Part shown: positions 1 through 13,600 of the stretch, one piece after another
How the letters are laid out: every line of letters begins with the position of its first letter
Position numbering within the stretch: position 1 is the stretch's first letter
Notes under the pieces: generated by a model
The model's database searches: none
The model's input: the letters and a program-made list of their open reading frames with translations, nothing else
What the model was told of the DNA's origin: nothing
Origin: Rhea pennata
Taxonomy: Eukaryota; Chordata; Aves; Rheiformes; Rheidae
Direction of reading: 5' to 3'
Length of the DNA stretch: 64,000 nucleotides
Assembly (NCBI RefSeq): GCF_028389875.1
Contig: NC_084672.1
Location: 310,001 to 374,000 of the forward strand
Position numbers and translations under genes: made by a program

Positions 1-1941
1 AAGCTTAGAGTCCACCATTTTATATACAAATTTGGGGCTGTTTTCCCCAGCAATTTTACATTTATTTACACTGAATATAACTAGCTCTTTTACTGCCTAA
101 TCACTCATAATAATAAGGTCCTTCTCTATTTCTTCACAGCTGACCCTTCCCTTCAGCACCTTGTAATTTATTAACAACACGAACCAACTTCATACTCTTC
201 CTTTTCCAAACAATGAGCATGCTGATGAGCACAGGTTCCCAGACAGATCTCTTCAGGGTTCCATTGCTGCTCTTTCTGACCAAGTATGTACCAATTACAT
301 ACTTCTAACTCCCTGTCCCAGTCTTTTAACTCATGCTCTCCTTGCCTGCATAGAAGCATGACTGAAAGACAGGAAAGAGATGATAGGAGTACACAGTTTT
401 TACATGAGGGAAGTAGGACTGACAGCTGCAGAGACTGGAGAAATGTCCGCTAAGAGAAGAACCTCAGAAGGAATTCCAAACATGCTAAAAAACTGTGGGC
501 TTTGAGACAGTCAGACTGAGAAAACTGCACAAAAGAATTTCACTTGCTGATTGTAGAGAGAAGCTACTAAAAGCTGCTGTATGCAGCTTACAAGCTTAGC
601 TGCATTAAGATGGGCTCCACAAGCTGGCATCATGTAGCAATATCTGGAATGCCAGTGCCCAAAGTGCTAAGATTCATTTCTTCTCTCTACTAGAGCTCAC
701 ACAAGATGGCTGACATCTGCAGCAGGGCAAGCTCAGCTTTGGCTTGGGAATAGTGTTTTGTTCCAGCATCTCTCCCCTTGAAGTGATTTCACTCCACTTT
801 TGTATTAGTTGCTAGGAGACCAAGGATTATCCTAATTATATCTGAAAAGTGGTTGCCATCTCCAAGTTGTCTGCTTAACAGAAAGAGCCATATTAAAGGA
901 AAAAAAAAAAAAGGACCGTGTAAGAAAAATTCTCTTCTCTAGGCTCTGAAAATGCTTGATTCTGTTTCTTGCCAGATGAAAAACTAAACTGTTCCATGTT
1001 TACCCCTTCCACCTATGAGTCTGAATGAAAAAGGGGATCCATGCATCATACCACACAGTTCAGCAAGCCACATGCACCAAGCAAGTTTCATGGTGCAAGG
1101 TGAACATTAACAGCCAGGCATAGCCAGCTACCCTTCACAAAACGAAATCTTTCTACTTGTCTTAGAAGCACTGAGACCTCAATGCACCAGACTTCCCACT
1201 TGTGCCAGAGGCTGAGAAATACCACAGAAATCATGATATTTGGTTTAAAATATCTAAATATACTGAAAATACTGAAATCACCTACCTCTTCCCACCACAG
1301 GCATGACACACTGCAGATGTCCTAATAGGCAAAACAGATGCCATGCAATGCAGACATACAGAAGCTCAATTACTACCCTAAGCTGCGTGCTCTAGAAACA
1401 ACACAATCCCACAATCCACTACTTCCTTTAAATTTCCTCAGTAATTCACCTGCATGTGATCAGCTGTTATGCCTCCTTAAACTTCATTCTTCCCATGCTC
1501 TTACTATCTATTTTAGTTTCTCCCTTGAAAACTATAGGGACACCAGGAAGCACCCCACTAAGACTTGCAAAGCAGTATCATGTCAGCAGAGCATTACATG
1601 GGTCGGAGCTCATCATTTCAGACGAGGACACTCAAAAGGAGCTTAACGGCTTACCCTGGCTAGAGGAAGGAGGCAATGTAATTGCCAAGGACGGAAAGAA
1701 CAGTTACAGGTACACACAGAACACTAACTCCGTGTGGAAAAAGCTTCTTCCTATGGCTCCAAAACTGCCTGGTGCAACAGCCCACACACCTTGCTGCAGG
1801 AGAAACCTAGAGATTTGAGGGATGCAGAGACAGAAATGCTTTCCTTTCTTAGAAGCAAAGCATACTTTGCATTCTCAAGCAGACAGTGGTCCCTGTTCAG
1901 CTACAAGAGCATAGGACCAAGGCAGCTGCAGCGTGCAGTAC
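1..1941. other. No gene recognised
   Basis: AT-rich sequence left of the unassigned exon. One short minus-strand open stretch (171-359) follows a CTTTCAG-type acceptor, but I cannot identify it. Nothing else stands out except a poly(A) run near 899-912. Confidence 0.6.
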
Positions 1942-2169
1942 CGTAAAGACACTCCAAGTCATCCTGCCCTGAGATCAGCCAGCTCCTGAAGAGGCGTAGG
2001 TGGTAGGAGCACTGCTGGAGATGATGGGCTAGAGTGGCATCCAGGGAGATGTTCCGGCTCGTGGCATAGTCAGAGGAAAAACGGCGCAGCAACTGGGCAA
2101 CGTGGTGGTGCTCAAATGCATCTGGAGGAAAGTGGGCCATAAAGAGTGAGAGGCGAGTGGGAGGTAAAG
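1942..2169 (-). CDS. Unassigned 228-base coding-like exon
   Basis: I do not recognise the product. The minus strand is open across the whole block, flanked by a good acceptor (TTTCTGTTTCCCAG) and a moderate donor (GTACTG). It encodes 75 whole codons, starting LPPTRLSLFMAHFPPDAFEH and containing LLRRFSSDYATSRNISLDAT and LRLFRSWLISGQDDLE. The exon is phase 1-1, so it fits directly after PPIP5K1 exon 26. It could be an extra or cassette PPIP5K1 exon, or an exon of a different minus-strand gene continuing past base 1. It does not resemble the human PPIP5K1 tail as I know it. If the donor is not used the frame stops at 1901. Confidence 0.5.
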
Positions 2170-4589
2170 CTGGGAAACAGAAAAAAATATGAAGATGCAG
2201 GGTATGGAGCTGCCAGCACCAGGGCTGCTGGGTGGGAGAAGACTCACCCCACACACCGAAGCCCAGTCCCTCCCATAATGAGCTGATCAAGAATACCCTT
2301 AGCTCTACATACCTCAAATCTTTAGGCAGCAGGCCAGTCTCCCATCTTGGTCAGCCTCTGCCAAACATAACAGCAAACCATGGGCAGCCCCACCCACAAG
2401 CTGAGCAGTAATGCTTTATGTTTGTAAGTGAAAGTCTGGTAAGCAAATAAATCTTAGCACACATTCCAAGTCCAATACAATTCAGATTGAGCTACACAAG
2501 AAAGTTAGTCCCAGCTTAGCTCTCCCCCGACAAAAACAAGGAATCTAGTCCAGTAACAGTGTATTACAGTCCTGCATCTAAATGCAGCCAATCACTTCAG
2601 CACATGGATGAGAATAAACAAGCTGGCACTACAGGCCTGGAGAATGTGAAAGGGCAGCTGAGGGATAGCAGGCTTCACCTGAGAACACAGTGCCTAAGGA
2701 TTCTGGAAAAACAGAGTGGACACAGAAGTGCTGACTCATAGGACAAGGTCATAAACCACCTGCTGACCTTCTGCTTGGCAACTGCTCTGGTTCACCCATC
2801 CCACCTCACCAAGTAGAGGCAACTCTTTAGTAACAAAATCCAGATTCAGAGATATGAATAATTTTTGCACCCCTAGGTGAATGTCTTGTGTAGCTAAATA
2901 TTCCTCCTGTTAAAAGCAGTTACCAAGCCCAGACCAAACATGCCTAACTTCAAGCTCACACTTCCTGGATCTCTTTCTTAGTTTTACTGATTAAGAAACA
3001 TTTTGTAATTAGAAACATTAATTAGGTTCTTGGAAAAAACTTGATGCCTAGTTTCCTTTTATTAGATTTCTGTGGCGGTAAACTGCTTTACAGTGTGGCT
3101 TAAAAAAGACTAGTGCTTGGTGCAAGCTTTGCTGGCAAGATAGGATGACATACCCTATTGACATACACCATGTGTGCTCTAACAGTTTTCAGACATACAA
3201 AACAAACCGAGAAGCTAGTCACTCTGGGAAAAACAAAGCTAACGAAACACAGAAGATATGTCCTATTCAGATATTTGAGCAATAAAGCTACATATAGCTG
3301 CCCCTTCCCCTTTCATCTTTCCCAAAACTCTGGTCTTCTGTAACAGTCTTCTTCCATCTTCCAGGTTGTGCAGAGCAGAATTTCTTCAGATTTACTAAGC
3401 ATCAAGATCTCAGAAACAGCCTTTACCCCATAATACAGAAATATTTAATCTGATATCTTTCAGCGCTCTGCTTTGGTTCTAACTTGCCTCAACAGCAGGA
3501 GCCATGAGATATGGGTAGGAGTAGTGCTGCGAAACCAACCATTTGTGAAGTTCTGTACAGGCTTAGATAATATATATTAGCTCAAGTCATCTGCTACAAC
3601 AGAGCTAGCTGTCTTTGTAACCTCTAAAGACACTCAGTTCAGGTGTTATGTTAGTAGCAATATGAAGCAGAGCTGGTGAGTGCACATAAGCACTATCAGA
3701 CGTCCTTCTTTACTGCTAGCATCACAAGAGTGAAGCGGGTTACCTCACCCTAAGGAGCGTATTGTTGATGCATGTTCCCTTCCCTTTTAGTTCAGGAAGG
3801 TGACAGGGCCCAAGCCAGCTTTTTCCACTGACAGCAGATGACTGAAAGTTTTAGAGAGATGCCATTCTTGGGGATAATGTGTAGGACAGGTGAGACCACT
3901 CCCACCATCCTTAGAGTAATCAAGGGACTCCCTAACAAACAGGATTGCAGACAGGAGGCCACGAAGTTACCAGTACTCCTAAGACCACTGTGCTGAGGAA
4001 CAGCGTACTTAGAGGGAATGCTTTCTGCATTTCCTTTCCTCCCACTCTAGACTGCACTCTCCCAGGTGACCTGTGTAGCCCTAGGCCATCCTTGTTTCAG
4101 TCCTGCAAACTTGCATTGCAGAAACAGAACCTAAGCTGCTGATGCTCTTGGGATATAGAGCAAATGTTTGCTGCCATACCTCAAGTCTAATGGAATTTTA
4201 CCCCCTTCCAAAGGGCATGAGAGAAAGCATTTTTGTCAACAGTGGAATTAAAAGCTGCTTTAGGAGCCATTCACAGAGCTACTGCTCTTTTTCACCTGGG
4301 ACACCAATGCCTCTTAGGAAACAGTTTGGCAGATATCCCACAGACAGCACAGGCCTGGCTGTGCAGTAACAGAGGATGAGTGAACAAGTTAGTCGCAGTG
4401 AGACAAGGGGAAAGGGAAACATGTTTGGATACCAGATACACAGATGCGCAAAAGAAAAACCCAAAAAACAAACAAACAAAAAAAAACACAGAAAGGCTGA
4501 AAGGAGGAGTATATGTGCAGAAGGGAGAACTGAATGTGAGCATGGGGTTAGAAGTGTGAGGGAACGTCAAATCAAGGAAGCAAACGTAC
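2170..4589. other. Intron-like sequence, no feature seen
   Basis: Between the unassigned exon and PPIP5K1 exon 26. I looked for the rest of the PPIP5K1 tail here on the minus strand and did not find it. An AAAC-rich run lies nearby at 4460-4487. Confidence 0.6.
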
Positions 4590-4652
4590 CATTAGTCGGA
4601 TGCTTTGCAAACGACACAGAAAATCGTTTTACGGCTGGCATAGACAAGAGCT
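4590..4652 (-). CDS. PPIP5K1: PPIP5K1 coding exon 26 (last one recognised)
   Basis: This 63-base exon encodes [20 protein letters not shown] then N, residues 1057-1077. It is recognisable from the family block [15 protein letters not shown]. The acceptor is AGAGG-proximal CCTCAG and the donor is GTACGT, ending in phase 1. In human the protein continues for several hundred residues; I could not find that continuation between here and base 1. Confidence 0.9.
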
Positions 4653-7600
4653 CTGAGGAAATAAAAACAGATCATCTCAGTTAACAGCCTGCTTCTAAGG
4701 ATTCCTCTAATCTTCATATGCTAGTACTTTCAAGTTCACCCTCTGCTTGATCCACATAACCCATACTCTCATTGGCAATGCCACAGCTGCCCTCACACTT
4801 CCTGTCTGCATGTTTGACTGAACCACTTAGGCTCTTCACACGCTGCCTGCTCCCACTTTCCTTGCACTGTCCTACTACTAACTCCCTTAATATTGCAAAA
4901 ACTCTCAGACATACTCCCTCAGTCACAGACAATAAATACATCCTACCCTCCCACCACAGCTCCAGTCACCCAGGAACACTCGGCTCCCAGGCTCAGTCCA
5001 GTGAAAGATGCAATTAAGCCGTAACTACAGCCACAATAGCATAAGGCCAAGCAAGCAATAGCACCACATGAATATAGTTCTTGGGAATTCACCTCTATCT
5101 GAAGAAAACCAAGACCATTTTCTACAGAGTAACCGAAGATCCTTAGTATAGGTAAGTACAGCTCAAAGCAGCCTCTTAATGTAAGCTGAACAGAGCTATT
5201 TATGAATTAAACTAAACTAGCTAACTATTTTGGAACAAACCTAAGACCCATGAAGACACATCTCTACCTTTCTATTGCTCAATGTATTTCAATATAGCAA
5301 AGGTTTGGGGGTACACCTTTCAGACTGCTCCTCAGGCTTGTCTTGGCCATGATCCAGGCCAGACCAAGCTCTCCATAAAGACAGCACAAGGACAGACCCT
5401 AGGCATCTAATGGAGCACAAACAGATGAGTTTTAAAAGACAGGGATTAGTCTCCATATGCTATAAAAAAAGCCAAAAACTTTAGTTTATTCCCACTCTGG
5501 GAACTCTTTAGCTATCATGGGAAAAATGGCCTAGATCAGACTATCTGCATGCAGGTCTTGGTGTGAGAACCCAGTAAATCATATCTTTTGCTGCTACTTA
5601 GGAACTAAGGATATTTTTATTTCTCCTTCATATTTTTCATTCATCCATTTTACCCAGTAAATAAAAGCTGTATTGCTGTTCCTGTACACCAAGAATAGGT
5701 GTTACATACATCAATTTAGATACTGTCACACTCCCATTGAGCTTCTGTAGCTACATCCATTAAAATCCCACTGACTTGTCTATATAATATATTTTAACCA
5801 ACACTCAAACTTGCTGCAATTACCCCTGCCAAAATAACAGACAAGTATTGATGTTCCCTGTTTAAACTCAATAAATATAGCATAGCAAGCTACGCTTCCT
5901 CCAAATAGTGTCTGAGTCATCACCTTGCAGTCAGTCAACTGGTAACAATCTCTGTTCTATCCCGAACCTCCTTCTTGCCTTTATCAGTGTCAACTTAGAT
6001 GGTGCTGAGACACAAGTTACTGAGTCCCTGGCTTCAGACGAACCACCTTCAAAGAAATATCAGCAGGGGTGGACCTTCCCTCAACCCCAAGACACAACTC
6101 ATTAGTTAAGTGTTTCTTAGCCCTCTTTCAGAATTAAATAAAATGACTTAAGAAATAGAAGTCATTTAACCTCACTGAGCAAATCTTTGATGAAACACTA
6201 TAAACTACACACCACACCTTCAAGCATCACCGCCACGAAAAAAGGCCAAAGAATTCATGCAAAAAGGTACTCCAGAATCTGAGAGGTTTTAAACATTTTC
6301 TTGATGACTATGAAAAGGCTGTGATATAGACGTACTCCAAGAGAGTGAAGTCTGCTGGAGATGCCACGTCATTGCTTTAAACTCTAATGACTTTTGGCTT
6401 AAATGCAATGCTCATCATTTGCTGCTCATTTAAGCAGGAACACTCAGGTTAAATGCTTATTTCACATTCCAAACTACTTTCCCCAGAAACCAAATGCTCT
6501 TCTGCCTCCTACTCATTTTCCCAAACCTCCAGTTTCTTCCTCATAACTGCTACAACTGCAGCAAGGCACTGGTAGCAAAGGGTGCAGCTGCACACTGAGA
6601 AACATGAAAAACTAAGTGTAACATCAAAATGAACATATCCAGGCTATATTAGTCACATATTATTTAAGCAAATCTACCTTCTAAGTAATTGAGACTAAAG
6701 CTGTATCACAGCATGCAGACACCTTGTCACAGAATTTAGGCTAAACTAGCAGGATTCTGCTCTGAGGCTTGACTACAAGTAGCCAGTTGTAGCAAGACTC
6801 CTCCTACACTGCCTAAACAGAGAGGCGGCACAACAGCAGGACTGAGCAGAATCAGTTCCGTTCCCAGCTGAATGCCATCTAGCTAGCCATCTCTGACAGT
6901 TTCCCTTGAGAATTAGTGTTGCCTCTGGATTCAGACTGCTTGCAGAATTGCAGAAGAAAAGCAGCAGAAGGACTAGCTGGTCTTTTGAGCACCTCTCCTG
7001 GTATTCACAGCCCTATCTCATATCAACACCATGAGTTGATTCTAGGACCTCTGAGTAGCCAGCACTTGCTGTCTTGAGCAGCTCAGAATTGGTACAGCTG
7101 GGTTTTAAATCCTTCCAGTTCACCTTCATCTCAATCACTCAGAGCCTGTTACATTCTAGAGAGCTCCCTGAAGAGATGAGAAGCAACACAATTTTATCTT
7201 ACACAGTCAAGATGAATGGTCTCAATAGAAGAGTATTTAGTTAATTCCCAACAGGTCTGAGAATTGAATAGCATCTTTCCATCCTGATTTGCTAGACCAT
7301 TTTCCTTGCCTCAAAACTGGACACAAATCCAAAGGAACAAACCCAATTTCCCTCAAAGGCTAAGCTACTGCCCTAATCATCTTCCCAGTCATCTCCCCCA
7401 TTGTAATGCATTAGTGCAGGTGCTCCTTATGAACCCAGAAATAAAGGCACTGAGATTCCAATAAGGTATTAATTAGATACCATTTATTGAAGGAGCTAAC
7501 ACAACAAGGAAAAAAGATGACAGATCATTCTTACATCCCTTCAGATGCTGGGAACCTGAGTTGTGCAGCATCAGACAAGTCTCTCCACAGATGGAGTCTG

Positions 7601-10600
7601 CGCAGCATGCTGTGCCCTTACTGGAGGTCTATTCGAGGCTGCACAGTTCATGGTTCCCAGCATCTGAAGGGACGTAAGATTACCAGTCTGACAGCCTTTT
7701 ATGATGGAAAGACTGGCTGGGTAGATGAGGGGAGAGCAGTGGACGTTGTGTACCTTGACTTCAGCAAGGCTTTTGACACTGACTCCCGTAACATCCTCCT
7801 ATATAAGCTCAGGAAGTGTGGGTTAGATGAGTGGACAGTGAGGTGGATTGAGAACTGGCTGAATGGCAGAACTCAGAGGGTTGTCATCAGTGGTACAGAG
7901 TCTAGTTGGAGGCCTGAGGCTAGTGGCATCCCCCAGGGCTCAGTACTGGGTCCCATCCTGTTCAACTTTTTCATCAGTGATCTGAATGAGGGGATGGAGT
8001 GCCTCCTCAGCAAGTTTGCTGATGATACTAAGCTGGCTGGAGTGGCTGATAGACCTGAGGGCTGTGCTGCCATTCAGAGAGACCTGGAGAGGCTGGAGAG
8101 CTGGGAGGAGAGGAACCTCATGAGGTTCAACAAGGGCAAGTGCAGGGTCCTGCACATATGGAGGAATAACTCCATGCACCAGTACAGGCTGGGGGCTGAC
8201 CCGCCGGAAAGCAACCCTGCAGAGAAGGACCTGGAAGTGCTGGTGGACAACAAGTTGACCATGAGCCAGCAATGTGCTCTTGTGGCCAAGAAGGCCAATG
8301 GTATCCTGGGGTGCATCAGGAAGAATGTTGCAAGCAGGTTGAGGGAGGTGATTCTGTCCCTCTACTCAGCCCTGCTGAGGCCTCCTCTTGAGTACTGTGT
8401 CCATTTCTGGGCTTCCCAGTACAAGAGAGACATGGAGCTGCTGGAGAGAGTCCAGTGTAGGGCTACAAAGATGATCAAGGGACTGGAGCATCTGCCCCAT
8501 GAGGAACGGCTGCGAGAGCTAGGCATGTTTAGCCTGGAGAAGAGAAGACTGAGAGGGGATCTTATCAGTGTCTGTAAGTACCTCAAGGGTGTCAAGAGGA
8601 TGGGGCTGAACTCTTTTCAGTTGTCCCATGCAACAGGACAAGAGGCAAGGGTCAAAAAATTGAACCACAGGAAGTTCCGCCTCAACGTGAGGGGGAATTT
8701 CTTCACTGTGAGAGTGACAGAGCACTGGCACAAGTTGCCCAGAGAGGTGGTGGAGTCTCCTTCTCTGGAGATATTCAAAGCCTGCCTGGATGCAACCCTG
8801 TCTAACATGCTGTAGGTGATCCTGCTTGAACAGGGGGGTTGGACTAGATGATCTCCAGAGGTCCCTTCCAACCTTACTGATTCTATGATTATTTATCCTT
8901 TTTTTTTTTTTTTTAACCTTCTTGTGCTAGTTCCAGGAAATGGTATTTTAATCAATACCTTATGAAGTCTAAGTACCTTTCCTTCTTATTATCATAAGAA
9001 ACACTTGTTCTGGTGTGTTACACTCCTACAGTTCCTTCAGAACACCTTAGTCTTTTCTATGCTCTGTGCTCCAACTTCTCAAGGATAGGGGTGGACTCTG
9101 CTTCTCAATGCACACCACACTAATGCTGACTATAGATCAGTCCTCAGCTGGTAATATCCCTTTGCTCCTGCACATGGGGCTACATTTATACTAATGATCA
9201 CAGTATATTTTACCAGACTGTCATGATGAAATTTAAGGCAGTTTCTGCAGAATTAGTCACAGCAACTAGATCTTACAGTCCTTTTGCCATGTTTCCTCCA
9301 ATCACCCTATTTACATCAAGCATGTTGGGCATGTATTTGCTTTCTGACAGCTATGCCACATATGGGTAGAGCAGTGCCCAGCCTTACTCCAGTACCTACA
9401 TAACTCCTGCCAAGGGCATCATTCTGCCAACAGTGCAGCCTCATCTGCTGTAGGGTGGGAATTATTGTCTCGACAAAAGCTTAGTTCAGTATCCGCAAAA
9501 TCACCAAGATAAGCGAGATGATTCTAGGTGCTGGATTTCTGTACCAGGACAAACTTATAGAACATCTAAAATAATGATTCCTCGCCCACAACAGCAAGTA
9601 GTATTAAAATACCAGAGCAAATTCAGACACCAACAATACCATATATCAGTATAAAACTCCTCATGTAGTGTCAGCTCCTGTCTCATTATAGTGAGGATCT
9701 GATTGATACAAAAGGATCAAAATTTCTTGGGACTTGATAAAATGCATTGCTGTAGACCTGATGAATATACACGTTAAATTATGTTACTTTTCTTGGCAGT
9801 CTAAGTCTTTGCCTCAGTAGCATCCTGAGGCACCAAAGCCCACAAATTAACCAGTTGTTGTAGAGAGAGCGCACATACCGTCTTTGTACGTCAGGCTGCT
9901 GGCAAACTTTTTGCCATGGCTGCGTGCATAGTCCTGGAGGTTGGGGGCACTGGAGGAGCCTCCTAGCACAGTGGTGCTAAACAGCCCGGTGCATTGTGAC
10001 CCTGGAAAGGCAAGGAAGGTGTTAGTATTACATCTCCACTGCAAGCAACTACAGAAAAGTGGTATTAGTGGAAGCACAAGTTAAAAAATGTCCACTCTGG
10101 AGACAGATTCAGGAAGAAAATGTTACTAGGGGAGCATGGGGAGGCAGTACTCCCCACTCTAAATTCAATACTGCCAAATGCTACCAGGCAGCCCAATACT
10201 CAGCACTAGGAAAGTTCCTAACTCCATTGGGGGGTTTCTTTCACTTGGCTTTCCTACTCTGATGTAGGTTAAACATCTTGATGCTCTCTGGTCAGCACAC
10301 CTACATGTTCACATCAGAAAAGACAGAGATGCTGAATTGCTGATGTGCAAGTTGCAGGATATAATTTCTCCTGCTCTTCTGTCCTTTCTTTTTGAAAGAT
10401 CCTTCTGTAGGGCAGTGGGAAGGAGAAATGGCTGCATAGCTCTAATAAATTTCAGTGTTGAATCTGTGGATCAGCTAATGGGAATCAATTACTGTGTCAA
10501 CCACCAAAGAAAGAAATATGACCACAGAGTTTTCCTTCACAGGCTGCTGCCTAGATATTTCACATGCACTTATTCTTGCCTTGCTATTACAGTGTAGGTC

Positions 10601-13600
10601 CAAGTGTTCCATGAACTATCCTTATGAAAACCAGATGTGCACCCAGCATGGAGGTTTGCTTGCCCCGAATATGGCATGCAAGATGGTCTCAAGCACAGGA
10701 GGGCAGCCTAGTACTGGTCATTTCAGCAAGTGCTTGTCTTTGCTTTTTTCAGGTGCAGCAGTCCTTAGAATGACCTGACTTGATGTGATCTTGAAAGGAA
10801 CTGCTAGGCAGATGGAACAGAATTCTTTCAACTGAGAAAAGCAGTTATGAGCAAGACAAAACTGACATACTGCCTATTTGTATTTAACTAGAATAGCGAA
10901 ACTGTTATTACTGTTTTTTTTTTTTTTAAAAAAAAGCCTGTCTATATTGCAAGTATTTGTGGGCTCTAAAATACAGCATCACAGCATGACTGAGGTTGGA
11001 AGAGACTCACACCTCCTGAGCTTTAAATTATACATGTGCAAGCTCAGCCTAAGTTGATAGTATCTGTTTCTTGAAACAAAGGAGAGCAACTCAAAGAACT
11101 GTCTCATACACACTGAACTTAATCTACTCCACCACTGTAAACACTACTGGTAGCATTTTACAGGACAGACTAGCATGTATATGTTCTTAGATAAACAGGT
11201 AAAGAAATCTTGCCTGCAGGGTGCCTGATAGAAAAATCTTAGAAACTTTCCTACTAATGGACATTGTAGTGGGTGTCTCCTATAGACTGCCTTATCAGGC
11301 AGTCTACAGCAGATCAGCTTCTAGATAGGCTGGAGAGCTGGGAGGAGAGGAACCTCATGGGGTTCAACAAGGGCAAGTGCAGAGTCCTGCACATATGGAA
11401 GAATAACTCCATGCACCAGTACAGGCTGGGGGCTGACCCGCCGGAAAGCAGCTCTGCAGAGAAGGACCTGGGATGCTGGTGGACAACAAGTTGACCATGA
11501 GCCAGCAATGTGCTCTTGTGGCCAAGGAGGCCAATGGTATTCTGGGGTGCATTAGGAAGTGTTGCTAGCAGGTTGAGGGAGGTGATCCTGCCCCTCTACT
11601 CAGCCCTGCTGAGGCCTCCTCTTGAGTACTGTGTCCATTTCTGGGCTTCCCAGTACGAGAGAGACCTGGATCTACTGGAGAGAGTCCAGTATAGGGCTAC
11701 AAAGATGACCCAGTGACAGGAGGAGAAGAGTTTCTGAAAAACAAAGTTCCATTTGAACACAAGAAAACACTAGGAAGGAGAACAGGAAGGAGAACAGGAA
11801 GGAGAACAGGAAGGAGAACAGGAAGGAGAACAGGAAGGAGAACAGGAAGGAGAACAGGAAGGAGAACCAACCTATGAGGGTGACTGAACACTTGAACAGG
11901 TTGCCCTTGGAGATATTCAAAACCCAACCAGACATAGCCCTGGGCAATCTGCTCTAGCTGACCTTCCGTGAGCAGGGGGGTTGGGCTAGATGATCTCAAC
12001 TACTCTGATTCTGTAACAAACCTCTACAGTAACCTAGGCAGTAACATTACAAGAGGACATAATACAAACACAGAAACACACAGGGAACTGGAGTCAGAAA
12101 CGTACCACAGAATCAGTAAGGTTGGAAAGGACCTCTGGAGATCATCTAGTTCAACCCCTCTGCTCAAGTAGGGTCACCTACAGCATGTTAGACAGGGTTG
12201 CATCCAGGCAGGCTTTGAATATCTCCAGAGAAGGAGACTCCACCACCTCTCTGGGCAACCTGTTCCAGCGCTCTGTTATTCTCACAGGAAAGAAGTTCTT
12301 CCTCATATTCAGGTGGAACTTCCTGTGTCTCAGTTTGTGCCCGTTGCCTCTCGTCCTGTTGCGTGGCACTACTGAACAGAGTTTGGCCCCATCCTCTTGA
12401 CATTTTCCCCCACCCCCAAAGTATTTGTAGACACTGATAAGATCCTCTCTCAGTCTTCTCTTCTCCAGGCTAAACAGGCCCAGCTCTCACAGCCGTTCCT
12501 CATGGGGCAGATGCTCCAGTCCCTTGATCATCTTTGTAGCCCTACACTGGACTCTCTCCAGTAGCTTCATGTCTCTCTTGTACTGGGAAGCCCAGAACTG
12601 GACGCAGTGCTCCAGAAGAGGCCTCACCAGAGCTGCGTAGAGAATATATGAGGAGAGACACAAATGCACACAAAGATACAGAGGTAGAGGAGGACAGGCT
12701 GGGTACAGATGAAGTACAGTACCTAAGCCACTTTGCTTCATCTCAGAGGACTGCCTAGAGTAGGTGCTGAAGAGGCGATAACCTCCTGATTTGGAAGATG
12801 ACTCTGAAAGTACCTGCAAAGAAAAACAGTATAATCAGTGCCCTGCCCTAAGCATTCCTAACCAAATTACCCACTGATCTCAAAAGCCTTTATAATTCGA
12901 TTAAAGAAAAATGCCATTGAATCACTTTTTTCAAAAAGGGAAGAGTTCAGCTTGTGATAGTGCATGCTCAATTATTTTTAATTTCAGGTTTGCGGTGAGT
13001 TGTGGAACAGATTTTAGAAGTATGAAGAAATTTGTGTACTCAGCTCCTTGTCTTCCAGGACTCCTACTAAAATCACTGTGATACAGGCTTCCTTCTTTAG
13101 GAGCAGAAAAATATATCCTCTTTAACTATGTGCCTGTTACAAAGAGCTCCTGAGTGCTGCATACAAAATTATATCAGTGACAGAGACATTGTCGGCTAAC
13201 AAACCTCAAGCCCTGAACCTCTGCTTTCACGGGCTTGGAAATAGATAGCAGAAATGCCTTCTAAACCTCATCAGAATGTAAAGCAATTCTAGAACACCTT
13301 GAAGGTGTCAGCTGCCAGCTGACTATGAAGCTAGTCTTATGACACCAAGACAGCCCTGAAGGACAGAAGTGAGGCTAGCAAAGAAAAAGTCCATGTTGCT
13401 TTAGCAGATCAGTGAATGGGACAATTGCAAATCCTATGACAGGTTAACTACTCTGCAAATAAGCCCACTAAATTAGCGAGCACCTCTGATGCTTATGAGA
13501 TCATAGATGGGAGACAGGAACAAAAGCTGTGGAACTGAACTGCGAGATGCAAAGGTTGGAGTCCAAGGGAAGCCAAAGCTATCATCATGGTTAAGTGAAG

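Noticed and set aside
171..359. A 62-codon minus-strand frame with a CTTTCAG acceptor upstream and AATAAA-like sequence downstream
   Set aside because: The peptide is not recognisable. It might be part of an old interspersed repeat or a terminal exon, but nothing decides it. A repeat-library search would settle it.
9847..9878. PPIP5K1 ending shortly after exon 25 by intron read-through
   Set aside because: GTATGT is a good donor, and the next conserved exon (26) was found in the correct phase, so the early stop is not the normal end.
11672..11999. Leu/Phe/Ser repeat proteins on the minus strand
   Set aside because: They come from the 12-bp minisatellite in a dead CR1 copy.
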